From Deltaproteobacteria bacterium (GTDB lineage Bacteria > Desulfobacterota > Desulfobacteria > Desulfobacterales > C00003060), in assembly GCA_019309815.1 (NCBI GenBank), contig JAFDFO010000088.1, forward strand, positions 1 through 18,008: DNA of 18,008 nt, in the 5' to 3' direction. Made by a program: the position numbers and the translations under genes. Positions within the stretch are counted from its first letter, which is position 1, and the number at the start of each line of letters is the position of its first letter. Under the pieces are notes generated by a model. It ran no database searches. It was not told the DNA's origin and saw only the letters and a program-made list of their open reading frames with translations. Positions 1 to 7,559 of this stretch are shown here, one piece after another.

Positions 1-1910
1 TGACTCATGCTAAAGGGCTTTTGAATGAAACCGTCACAACCCCGTTCCAGTATCTCTGATGCCTGGCCGTCGATACTGTATCCGCTTGACAGGAGCACCA
101 TGATGTTCGGATTGATCTCCTTCAGGATGTCATAGGCGTCGCCGCCGTTCATATCCGGCATGATCATATCTAAGATGACCAAGGCAATTTTGTCCTTGTT
201 CTTCTTGTAGATTTCTATGGCTTCTTGACCGCCTCTGGCCAACATGACTTCGTAGCCCAGCGCAGTCAACATGTCCTGACCGACACCAATGATGACGGCC
301 TCGTCATCAACAAGCAGAAGCGTTTCATGTCCTTTCTGAATCTCCCTGGCCCTCTCTTCTGGATTCTGCTCACTGATGAGACCCTTAGCTGAAGGAAGGT
401 AAATAGTGAAGGTAGTCCCCTGACCCTTTACACTGTAAACGTTTATGATGCCACCGTGATTCTTTATGATACCGTACGCTGAGGCCAGTCCCAGGCCGGT
501 TCCACGGCCAACTTCCCGAGTCGTAAAGAATGGTTCAAAGATGCGCTGTTGTGCTTCTTCATCGATACCAACACCAGTATCAGTCACAGATAACCTCACA
601 TAATTGCCAGGCCTTGCGCCAAAAGTCCTGGCGGAGTTTTCATCAAGAATGAGGTTGCCTGCTCGAATGTAAATGTCACCACCCCCAGGCATTGCTTGCC
701 AGGCATTTACGTAAAGATTCAGCAACACCTGCTCGATCTGTGCCCGGTCAACAGATACGGTCCAAACGTCCTTCTCGCATTTTGTGTGTATCCTGATTTC
801 CTTTTTTGTTCGTCCAAACATCTCAGCGCTTTTCTTTACGAGGTCGTTTAGGTCCGTGGGCTTCACCTCGTACTTACCCCCTCTGGCAAAACCCAGGAGC
901 TGTTTGGTCAGATGTGCTCCCCTCTTAACCATGTCCTCTATTCCACTGACGTGCTCAAGATGGGGATGGTCAGCATCGATATTAAGAAACATCAAGGATG
1001 TGTGTCCTTCGATCCCCATAAGCAGATTATTGAAATCGTGGGCAATGCCGCCTGCAAGGGTTCCAATGGCCTTCATCTTCTGGGCTTGCAGCAGTTGGGC
1101 TTCAAGGCGTTTCCGATCGGTTATGTCCCTTGCTACCCCGTAGGTACCTCTAAACTCTTTGTCTTGTTGCTCGATGGGTCTATCATATATGCCCATAGCT
1201 TTCAGTTCTACCGTCAGATAGCCGTTGGGGCGATTCAGACTGTGAAGCCGCTTCAGTCTCAATTCCACACCCCTGGTGGCGCGTTGACCCGTCCTCCTTT
1301 CGTCAAAATGGTATTTCGCCCCGGCTACGTCATCGTCATAGACAACGGTGCTATAGTGTTTTCCAATCAATTCGTTACTCTTGAAGCCAAGAAGAGACTC
1401 GACAGCACCACTTATGAATGTGAAGGTTCCGCCGCCATTTAGGGTATAGATTATGTCCGGAGATGCGTTAACCAAATACTGGTAACGCTTTTCTGTGAGT
1501 TCGAGCTTTCCGCTGACAAGTTCATGTTCTTTCTTCAGCCTGCTCTGATCAATGGCATTGCCCACTCTCTTTAGGAGCTGATCAAAATCAAAGGGTTTTG
1601 TGAGATAGTCGTAGGCACCCTTCCTCAGCGATTGCACGGCAGAGTCCACGGAAGCATGCCCTGTCATAAGAATGACTAAGGTTTCCTGGTTCTGGCTGTT
1701 TATGTAGTCCATGATCTGGTGACCGGTCATGTCGGGCATGACAATATCCAGGAGAACGAGATCAAAGCTATCTCTGGATAGACATTCCACCGCTTCTTTG
1801 CCGCTGTGGCCCGTTTTCGTCTCGTAGCCTTGATCACTCAACAATACTTCTAGGCTGTCGCACATGCGTGGTTCATCGTCGACGATCAAAACCTTTGGTA
1901 CATAAGACAT
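1..1910 (-). CDS. Hybrid histidine kinase, receiver-PAS-HisKA-HATPase-receiver (3' end off window)
   Basis: Two-component hybrid sensor kinase, probably cytoplasmic because no membrane segment is visible. At least 636 codons are in the window and the frame stays open to base 1. Visible order: N-terminal receiver (about residues 5-120, VLIVDDE, phosphoacceptor Asp55, DYLTKPF); PAS (about 145-265); HisKA with H-box GGIAHDFNN (His291); HATPase_c with N-box Asn402, DTGVGID from Asp444 and GRGTGLGL near 466; then a second receiver (LLLVDDE, acidic pair 535/536, Asp581, Lys631 in QKPFS). The receiver is nearly complete, so little protein should be missing. The ATG at 1910 is preceded by GGAAAG and starts directly before MSYVPKVLIVDDE. 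It lies 26 bases after the HDOD kinase stop, so the two are probably co-transcribed. The signal sensed is unknown; PAS modules may bind a ligand or cofactor, but no diagnostic residue is seen. Confidence 0.93.
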   Translation of the reverse strand, partial: MSYVPKVLIVDDEPRMCDSLEVLLSDQGYETKTGHSGKEAVECLSRDSFDLVLLDIVMPDMTGHQIMDYINSQNQETLVILMTGHASVDSAVQSLRKGAYDYLTKPFDFDQLLKRVGNAIDQSRLKKEHELVSGKLELTEKRYQYLVNASPDIIYTLNGGGTFTFISGAVESLLGFKSNELIGKHYSTVVYDDDVAGAKYHFDERRTGQRATRGVELRLKRLHSLNRPNGYLTVELKAMGIYDRPIEQQDKEFRGTYGVARDITDRKRLEAQLLQAQKMKAIGTLAGGIAHDFNNLLMGIEGHTSLMFLNIDADHPHLEHVSGIEDMVKRGAHLTKQLLGFARGGKYEVKPTDLNDLVKKSAEMFGRTKKEIRIHTKCEKDVWTVSVDRAQIEQVLLNLYVNAWQAMPGGGDIYIRAGNLILDENSARTFGARPGNYVRLSVTDTGVGIDEEAQQRIFEPFFTTREVGRGTGLGLASAYGIIKNHGGIINVYSVKGQGTTFTIYLPSAKGLISEQNPEERAREIQKGHETLLLVDDEAVIIGVGQDMLTALGYEVMLARGGQEAIEIYKKNKDKIALVILDMIMPDMNGGDAYDILKEINPNIMVLLSSGYSIDGQASEILERGCDGFIQKPFSMS

Positions 1911-1936
1911 TCCGCTTTCCACAAGCTGCCCTCCCC

Positions 1937-4072
1937 CTATGTCTCTGTAGGTAAGACTATCTTGAAAGTAGTCCCACTCGTCTCATCACTTTCACAGGAC
2001 ATCGTTCCATTCAATCCCCTGATAATGTCATGCGAAATGGACAAGCCTAATCCAGCATGCCCCTCTCCTTTAGAGGTAACAAACGGCTCAAACAGCCGCG
2101 ATTTAATGACATCAGGAATTCCTGACCCATTGTCTCTGATGGTGGTTTCCACATACTGCTGATTTCCGGCTATGCCCTCTTCCATTTCGGTTCCCAAGCC
2201 ATCGGAGGCCATGCGAGTATCGACATAAATGTTTCCGCCTTCAGGCATAGCCTCAACCGCATTCTTAATGAGGTTGATGAAGACCTGTTTCAGCCCGTTT
2301 TTGTCTGTCATCACCAGAGGCAACGAGGATCCCAGCTTAAGGTGTGCCTTGATACCGGATTGCATCAGAAGAGCGTCGTGCGAAATTTTGATTAGATCAG
2401 ATATTAAGATATTTATGTCGACCGGCTCTTTTTTCTGCTCCCCTGGTTGAGAAACCTGGGCCAACCCATGCACGATGCCGGAAACCCGATCGATTTCTTC
2501 ATTAATTATCTTTATTTCTTCCTGAGCAGGGCTGTCTTTAGCCAGTTTGAGCCCAAGGATCTTGAGATAGTTCTTTATGATACCTAATGGGTTACTCACT
2601 TCATGGACCACTTTTCTGACTGCAGCTGATGACGTTGTGAGACTCTCGGATTGAACCGGCGTTGCCCGGGTCTGTCGGGCACCTGCGGTCACTATGGCCA
2701 AAGCGGCCTGGTCAGCAAAGATCTTCAAGAGGTTGATTTCCCCAGACAAGCCCGTGAACTGCGCTTCATCCACTCCAAGAACAATCACACCCACAGGTTG
2801 CTTCTGGGCAATCATGGGAAGACAAAGCATCCCCTCTTTTTTCATTAGACCGATGATTTGGTTATCTGCAATGCTGAGATCAGCTTCTCCAAGTTGGCCG
2901 AAAGAGTCCAGAGGCATCCCCTGGGAAAGAGATTGTGCCAGAAGTGATGTCTTCTTCTCGACGGGAATCACAAATTCTTGCATCAGATAATCTTGACTGG
3001 ATACTCCACCGTGTTTTCCAACCAGTACATCCCTTCCTCGGTCATACATAAAAAAGAAAGGACTATTAACATCAAACAAAACCATGAGGCCCTGCCCAAC
3101 AACTTCCAGCACAGATTCCTCGCTCTCAGCCACAAGCACGTTTTGGAGTGTACCTTGAAGCAGAGAAATCTGTCTGACTGCACGGACAAGCTCTTGTTGC
3201 TTTTCAGCATCTTTTTCGGCAACTGATTGGTGGAGAGTGCCGGGAGGGCCAAACTCTATCCCAAACGACTCTGCTACCCGGCCTACCTCTTTGTCTGCCA
3301 ACGACATCAGCTCTTCGACTTCTGATGCGGTAAACGCGAAAACCTGTTCTGCTGTCTTGAACTTGGCATCAGTTTCTTGAACCGTTTCTGAACAGAGAGC
3401 ATTGGCAACAAATACGATTTTGACTAAGGGAAGGGCATCTACAACTCTTTGCACGGGCTCGTGATGGTAACGTACTGCATCAGCCATAAACGATTGTAGG
3501 TTCCATTGGCGGATCATCCAAGCCCCCGCCTCGTGGTGTGTTGTTCCCGACCGCGCTTCACTTGCCAGGAGCAGGTCCTCGGCGGACTCCGTTCCAGAAA
3601 AAGCTGCCCATAAGACCAACTTCCCAATATCATGAAGAAGTCCCGACAGAAACGCCTCATCGGGTGCAGGGTAGAAGGTCCTCTGAGCAATCAGCTGTGC
3701 CAGGGTTGCGCACATCAAGGAGTGCCGCCAAAACTGCTTCAATGCGTGGGCAGCAGATTGATCTCCGGTTTGACTGAAAACCTGATACACTGAGACACTA
3801 ACAGCGAGGTTCTTGATCGTATTCCTGTCAATGTGAGGTACAGCCTGTTCAATACTGGTCACCCTGTGAGGCAGGGCATGATGGCCAGAATTGATCAGTC
3901 TCATCAGGCCCGTGGTCAAGGAAGGATCACTGCCGATGATCCGAGATATATCCTTGGTCGTGCTGAGTTCGCTATCGCAAACTTGTACCAATTTCAGGAG
4001 GATGTGAGGAAGGGTAGGAAGATGGGTGGCAGTCTCCAGCCTGGTAAGCAGTTCACGAAGATCGGTTTTCAT
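1937..4072 (-). CDS. HDOD-GAF-histidine kinase fusion
   Basis: A 711-residue signalling protein joining an HDOD module to a kinase. The HDOD domain spans about 10-215, with LPTLPHILLKL at the start, His117, HDIGK at 147-151, HHEAG at 179-183 and HHEP at 203-206. A GAF-like region follows at about 305-465. The H-box is VVHEVSNP (His490). The ATPase domain has N-box Asn604, DNGSGIPD (647-654) and GHAGLGLS (671-678). No receiver is attached, so its phosphoryl acceptor is likely another protein. The hybrid kinase 26 bases downstream, which carries two receivers, is the obvious candidate (inference). The frame extends upstream to a TTG at 4189, but that adds a Cys-rich, unconserved-looking tail. 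The ATG at 4072 (MKTDLRELL) begins just before the domain; its GGAAGG is 17 bases away, so the ribosome-binding site is weak. HDOD domains usually act as regulatory scaffolds, not active phosphodiesterases. Confidence 0.92.
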   Translation of the reverse strand: MKTDLRELLTRLETATHLPTLPHILLKLVQVCDSELSTTKDISRIIGSDPSLTTGLMRLINSGHHALPHRVTSIEQAVPHIDRNTIKNLAVSVSVYQVFSQTGDQSAAHALKQFWRHSLMCATLAQLIAQRTFYPAPDEAFLSGLLHDIGKLVLWAAFSGTESAEDLLLASEARSGTTHHEAGAWMIRQWNLQSFMADAVRYHHEPVQRVVDALPLVKIVFVANALCSETVQETDAKFKTAEQVFAFTASEVEELMSLADKEVGRVAESFGIEFGPPGTLHQSVAEKDAEKQQELVRAVRQISLLQGTLQNVLVAESEESVLEVVGQGLMVLFDVNSPFFFMYDRGRDVLVGKHGGVSSQDYLMQEFVIPVEKKTSLLAQSLSQGMPLDSFGQLGEADLSIADNQIIGLMKKEGMLCLPMIAQKQPVGVIVLGVDEAQFTGLSGEINLLKIFADQAALAIVTAGARQTRATPVQSESLTTSSAAVRKVVHEVSNPLGIIKNYLKILGLKLAKDSPAQEEIKIINEEIDRVSGIVHGLAQVSQPGEQKKEPVDINILISDLIKISHDALLMQSGIKAHLKLGSSLPLVMTDKNGLKQVFINLIKNAVEAMPEGGNIYVDTRMASDGLGTEMEEGIAGNQQYVETTIRDNGSGIPDVIKSRLFEPFVTSKGEGHAGLGLSISHDIIRGLNGTMSCESDETSGTTFKIVLPTET

Positions 4073-4438
4073 GATTAAGGAATCACGGACCTTCCGATGA
4101 TTTGCATGGGTGAAACAGATAACAGATCGTGCATTCTCGACGACCAAAAATGGACCAACAACGCAACATGACAAACAGAGGGCCAACAAGTTGTCGGCTG
4201 GCTTCGATATTAGCGAAACGTTAGCCGATCTTGACCACTCAATTTAAACAAAACAGGGCCTACTGTCAAGGGGCTCTTGCCCCCATCCGTTTTAAGGAAC
4301 ATAAAGGCCCGTGCGCCTCGCCCCCTTTCAAAAACAGAGATAATAAGTCAGCACTACCTCGCGGAATTTCTCTTTTTTTATCGTCAAGAAAGTGCTACCT
4401 ATCATAAAATATTTGTGAAAGATATTGAGGGGTTGCTC
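4073..4438. other. Divergent intergenic region between the HDOD kinase and lnt
   Basis: A 366-base gap between oppositely directed genes that should carry both promoters. It holds a small GC hairpin at 4270-4283 (GGGGC, loop TCTT, GCCCC) without a T-run, and a possible rightward promoter near 4381-4410. No convincing leftward sigma70 promoter was found. Both flanking frames run into this gap through TTG codons, but domain positions and ribosome-binding sites argue for the later starts. Confidence 0.6.
4381..4410 (+). promoter_or_regulatory. Possible sigma70-type promoter for the lnt operon
   Basis: TCGTCA (4 of 6 against TTGACA) and TAAAAT (5 of 6 against TATAAT) are separated by 18 bases. 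The implied start near 4417 would leave a leader of about 20 bases carrying the lnt ribosome-binding site. The -35 element is weak, so this is a candidate only. Confidence 0.3.
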
Positions 4439-5992
4439 GTGGTAAGAATGGTCCTAAAGGCAAGGCTCATCAGCATCATACTGGCAGTAACAACCGGGCT
4501 GTTAATGACCGCTTCATTTCCGAGGGTCGATTGGGGAGGGTTTGCCTGGGTCGCCTTTGTTCCGCTTTTGTACGCCATAAAGGGGGTTTCACCTCGCGCG
4601 AGTTTAAAGCTCGGATTTCTGACCGGATTGGTCCATTACGGCACCCTCTTGTACTGGATAGTGGGGGTCATAAACCACTATGGCCACGTGCCGACCGTCT
4701 TGTCCGTAGTTATCTTCATGTTGCTTCTTTGCTACCTGAGCGTATATCCAGCGCTCTTTGCGGTGGCTGTCAGTCAACTCCGTGAAAGGTCTCTCCCCTT
4801 CTATTTGATTGGACCCTTTTTCTGGGTGGCCCTGGAATATATCAAATCATTCCTTCTCTCAGGGTTTCCATGGGAGAATCTTGGCTACTCGCAATACGAT
4901 CAGTTGCACCTGATTCAGATTTCAGATATATTAGGCGTATATGGTCTTTCGGCCCTTATTATGGCCGTAAACGGCGTGCTCTTTGAATTCTCGAACACGA
5001 ACACCGCTTGGAGGAATAGGACACTTGCATGGAAACCCCTCGTTGGCGTTGGTTTGGTGCTATGTGGGTTTCTGGCTTACGGCGCCTGGCGTATAGAAAA
5101 AACTGACCGGATTATCGGGGACGCACCCAAACGAACAGTGGCGCTGGTACAGGGGAACATTGACCAGTCGGTTAAGTGGCTTCCTTCGTTTCAACATGAG
5201 ACCCTCCGGCGTTATGCAACCCTGTCAACTGATGCTCTGAAGACCAGCCCGGACCTTATCGTATGGCCAGAGACCGCGCTTCCGTTTTACTTTCTGCACG
5301 ACGAAGATCTCACCGAGGAAACTCTTGAACTTGTGCGCACCTCCGGGGTCCACTTCGTTCTTGGCAGTCCATCCTTTCGCAGAACCGGTCAAAGAACTCG
5401 ATACTATAATAGTGCCTATTTGGTTGACCCAACTGGCAAAGTCGTGGGCAAATATGATAAGGTACATCTTGTTCCTTATGGTGAGTATGTGCCTCTCAAA
5501 CGCTATTTTCCTTTCTTGGGAAAGATGGTGGAAGCCGTCGGGGATTTTGAGTCCGGACAGAAGGGACAAGTCCTCTCGTGGGGTAACGAAAAGATCGGGA
5601 TATTGATTTGCTTCGAGGCCATCTTTCCGGAACTGGCACGTTCAATGGTTCAAAACGGTGCACAACTGTTGATCAACATCACAAATGATGCTTGGTTTGG
5701 CAGATCAAGCGCTCCTTATCAGCATCTGTCTATGGTCGTGTTCAGGGCGGTTGAAAACCATTTGGCGGTGGCCAGGGCAGCCAACACGGGTATCAGCGCT
5801 TATGTGGATCCTGTAGGCAGGCTTCTTGACCAGACGCCCCTGCTTGAGGAGGCGATGCGAAGCCGGGCTCTTCCGATGATGAGCCACGAGAGCTTTTATG
5901 CTCGTCACGGTGACATTTTTGCCATAGGATGCATTTTGACGAGCCTAATTTTATGGATAGGGACATTTTGGAGGAGATTCGTTCACAGGTAG
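4439..5992 (+). CDS. lnt: Apolipoprotein N-acyltransferase
   Basis: Transfers the third acyl chain from phospholipid to the N-terminal cysteine of apolipoproteins in the inner membrane, completing lipoprotein maturation. The product is 517 residues, close to the usual family length. The N-terminal half (about 7-215) is a run of hydrophobic membrane segments. The nitrilase-like domain follows (about 232-480) and a last membrane segment lies near 490-510. The catalytic triad is visible: Glu278 in VWPET, Lys341 in KYDKVHLVPYGEYVP and Cys391 in LICFE, corresponding to Glu267, Lys335 and Cys387 of E. coli. GTG at 4439 was chosen because GAGGGG (4427-4432) sits 6 bases upstream. ATG at 4448 is an alternative, and the frame also extends back to a TTG at 4277. 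It is first in the operon, 80 bases before prfB, an arrangement I recall from other Deltaproteobacteria. Confidence 0.96.
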   Translation: MVRMVLKARLISIILAVTTGLLMTASFPRVDWGGFAWVAFVPLLYAIKGVSPRASLKLGFLTGLVHYGTLLYWIVGVINHYGHVPTVLSVVIFMLLLCYLSVYPALFAVAVSQLRERSLPFYLIGPFFWVALEYIKSFLLSGFPWENLGYSQYDQLHLIQISDILGVYGLSALIMAVNGVLFEFSNTNTAWRNRTLAWKPLVGVGLVLCGFLAYGAWRIEKTDRIIGDAPKRTVALVQGNIDQSVKWLPSFQHETLRRYATLSTDALKTSPDLIVWPETALPFYFLHDEDLTEETLELVRTSGVHFVLGSPSFRRTGQRTRYYNSAYLVDPTGKVVGKYDKVHLVPYGEYVPLKRYFPFLGKMVEAVGDFESGQKGQVLSWGNEKIGILICFEAIFPELARSMVQNGAQLLINITNDAWFGRSSAPYQHLSMVVFRAVENHLAVARAANTGISAYVDPVGRLLDQTPLLEEAMRSRALPMMSHESFYARHGDIFAIGCILTSLILWIGTFWRRFVHR

Positions 5993-6058
5993 TGAATGTC
6001 TATCATCCTTCCACATTTCGGCAATACTCATACAGAAAACAACAAATAACACACAAAT

Positions 6059-6065
6059 AAGGAGG
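6059..6065 (+). promoter_or_regulatory. Strong Shine-Dalgarno of prfB
   Basis: AAGGAGG lies 7 bases before the ATG at 6073. It fixes the true prfB start upstream of the in-frame UGA, so the gene must be read through the frameshift rather than from an internal start. Confidence 0.85.
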
Positions 6066-6072
6066 GACTGCT

Positions 6073-7183
6073 ATGTCGCTTGAACTAAAAAGCAGGATCC
6101 AATCTCTTGGAAATAGGCTGGAACAACTCAGGGGCTATCTTTGACTTAGATAAAAAACAGAAACGACTTGAAGAAATCGAAAGGATCATATCCAAGAGCG
6201 GTTTTTGGGATACTCCAGGGGAAAGCAAAGAAATCCTCAGAGAAAGAACAACGCTTTCGGGTATCATCAATTCTTGGCAACAGCTCCACGATGAGTTGGA
6301 GGACGCCGGCGTCCTTTTGGACCTCGCGGTAGAAGAGAATGACGAGGGGAGCATCCGGGAGGTTTCTGAGATCCTTGACACGCTGGAAGATGCTGTCGAT
6401 AAAATGGCTCTGGCACGCATGCTCGGCGGCAAAGACGATGCCAAGAACGCCATTATCTCGATCAATGCCGGGGCAGGGGGAACTGAGGCGCAAGACTGGG
6501 TCGAGATGCTGTTTCGTATGTACCTGCGCTGGGCTGAGCGCAAGAACTTCAGAGCCAACGTTGTAGATGTTCAACATGGTGAGGAGGCTGGCATAAAGAG
6601 TGTCACGTTTATTGCCAGCGGCCCTTATGCCTATGGATATCTGAAAGGCGAGATCGGTATCCATCGCCTTGTCCGCATATCCCCATTCGATGCCAGTAAC
6701 CGTCGTCATACATCCTTTGCTTCGGTCTCTGTTTATCCGGAACTCAGCGAGGAAGTTGTCATAGACATTGAGGAAAAGGACCTCCGCATCGATGCTTACC
6801 GGTCCAGCGGAGCAGGCGGTCAGCACGTAAACAAAACCAGTTCTGCCATTCGCGTCACTCATTTGCCGACGGGTATCGTGGCGCAATGTCAACAAGAGTC
6901 TTCCCAGCACCGCAATAAGGCCATTGCTATGAAGGTCTTGAAATCACGGCTGCACGAACACGAAGAAGAGAAAAGGGCAGCGGCGAGGCAGGCAGACCAC
7001 AAGAAAAAGGAAGAAATAGCCTGGGGAAGCCAGATCAGATCCTATACCCTGCATCCCTATCAATTGGTCAAAGACCATCGCATCGATCTTGAAGTAGGAA
7101 ATGTCAACGGAGTTCTGGATGGCAACCTGGATCCCTTTATTGAAGGGGTTCTCCTATCAACTAGTGACTCCGCAAAAACCTAA
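6073..7183 (+). CDS. prfB: Peptide chain release factor 2, programmed +1 frameshift
   Basis: Class I release factor that recognises UGA and UAA in the ribosomal A site and triggers peptide release. Translation starts at ATG 6073 (MSLELKSRIQSLG), reads 23 codons to an in-frame TGA at 6142-6144, then shifts +1 at CTT and continues from GAC 6143 to the stop at 7181-7183. The product is 369 residues against 365 in E. coli. Visible motifs are the stop-codon recognition tripeptide SPF (in HRLVRISPFDASNRR) and the catalytic GGQ (SSGAGGQHVNKT), followed by the conserved QQESSQHRNKA. A shorter reading from 6107 would give an unrelated N-terminus and is not supported by a ribosome-binding site. It lies between lnt and a response regulator, 10 bases before the latter. 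The frameshift makes expression self-regulated: low RF2 slows UGA termination and favours the shift. Confidence 0.97.
6130..6145 (+). promoter_or_regulatory. RF2 autoregulatory +1 frameshift site
   Basis: The sequence AGGGGC TAT CTT TGA C matches the known bacterial RF2 site: a Shine-Dalgarno-like AGGGGC, then TAT, the slippery CTT, the in-frame UGA and a following C, which makes UGA a poor terminator. The E. coli site differs only in having AGGGGG. The zero frame stops at 6142-6144 and the +1 frame reads GAC at 6143. The spacing of the Shine-Dalgarno-like element from the slip codon is the same as in E. coli. Confidence 0.95.
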
Positions 7184-7193
7184 AGGGGGCGTT

Positions 7194-7559
7194 ATGGCCA
7201 AGGTATTGATCGTTGATGATGAGAAGAGCATTCGGACCCTTTGTTCAGAGGAACTGGAGGATGAGGGCTACGAGGTTGTTGCTACAGGCAGGTGCCTGGA
7301 TGTGCTGGAACTTATCGGTTCCACTCAACCTTCCGCTGTGATTCTGGATATACGTATGGAAGACTGCAACGGGCTCGACCTTTTGCAGGAAATCCGAAAT
7401 GCCTACCCGGACCTTCCGGTTATTCTGAACACCGCCTACGACTCTTATAGAGAGGATGTGAAATCAGTTGCCGCCGACCACTATGTAGTCAAATCTTTCG
7501 ATCTGGCAGAACTCAAGGCCAAATTGGCCGTTGTGTGTAAGGGAACGAGTGGCTCATGA
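7194..7559 (+). CDS. Single-domain response regulator
   Basis: A 121-residue stand-alone receiver with no output domain. It shows acidic residues Asp8/Asp9 (KVLIVDDE), phosphoacceptor Asp52 (VILDIRM), Thr80 and Lys100 (YVVKSFDL). The usual Lys-Pro after the conserved Lys is Lys-Ser, a variant I recall among deltaproteobacterial orphan receivers. The ATG at 7194 follows AAGGGGG with good spacing and sits 10 bases after the prfB stop. Its stop overlaps the glgP start in an ATGA (7556-7559), so the two are probably translationally coupled. It likely acts by protein-protein contact in a phosphorelay. Its kinase partner cannot be read from sequence. A link to glycogen metabolism is only suggested by the overlap. 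Confidence 0.93.
   Translation: MAKVLIVDDEKSIRTLCSEELEDEGYEVVATGRCLDVLELIGSTQPSAVILDIRMEDCNGLDLLQEIRNAYPDLPVILNTAYDSYREDVKSVAADHYVVKSFDLAELKAKLAVVCKGTSGS

Noticed and set aside
912..1442. 176-codon plus-strand frame
   Set aside because: Lies antisense to the recognisable PAS and kinase core of the hybrid kinase and has no family features.
4073..4189. Longer HDOD kinase start at TTG 4189
   Set aside because: The added 39 residues show no domain similarity, and the ATG at 4072 sits directly before the domain.
4277..4438. Longer lnt start at TTG 4277
   Set aside because: The extra 54 residues lie outside the family, and a well-spaced GAGGGG points to GTG 4439.
6107..6142. Alternative prfB start at 6107 avoiding the in-frame stop
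   Set aside because: It gives a nonsense N-terminus with no ribosome-binding site, while ATG 6073 has AAGGAGG and the exact RF2 frameshift signal.
6073..6144. prfB as a frameshifted pseudogene or sequencing error
   Set aside because: The disruption is the conserved programmed site; the rest of the gene is intact with SPF and GGQ motifs.
6146..6910. 254-codon minus-strand frame
   Set aside because: Antisense to prfB, which has unmistakable motifs.
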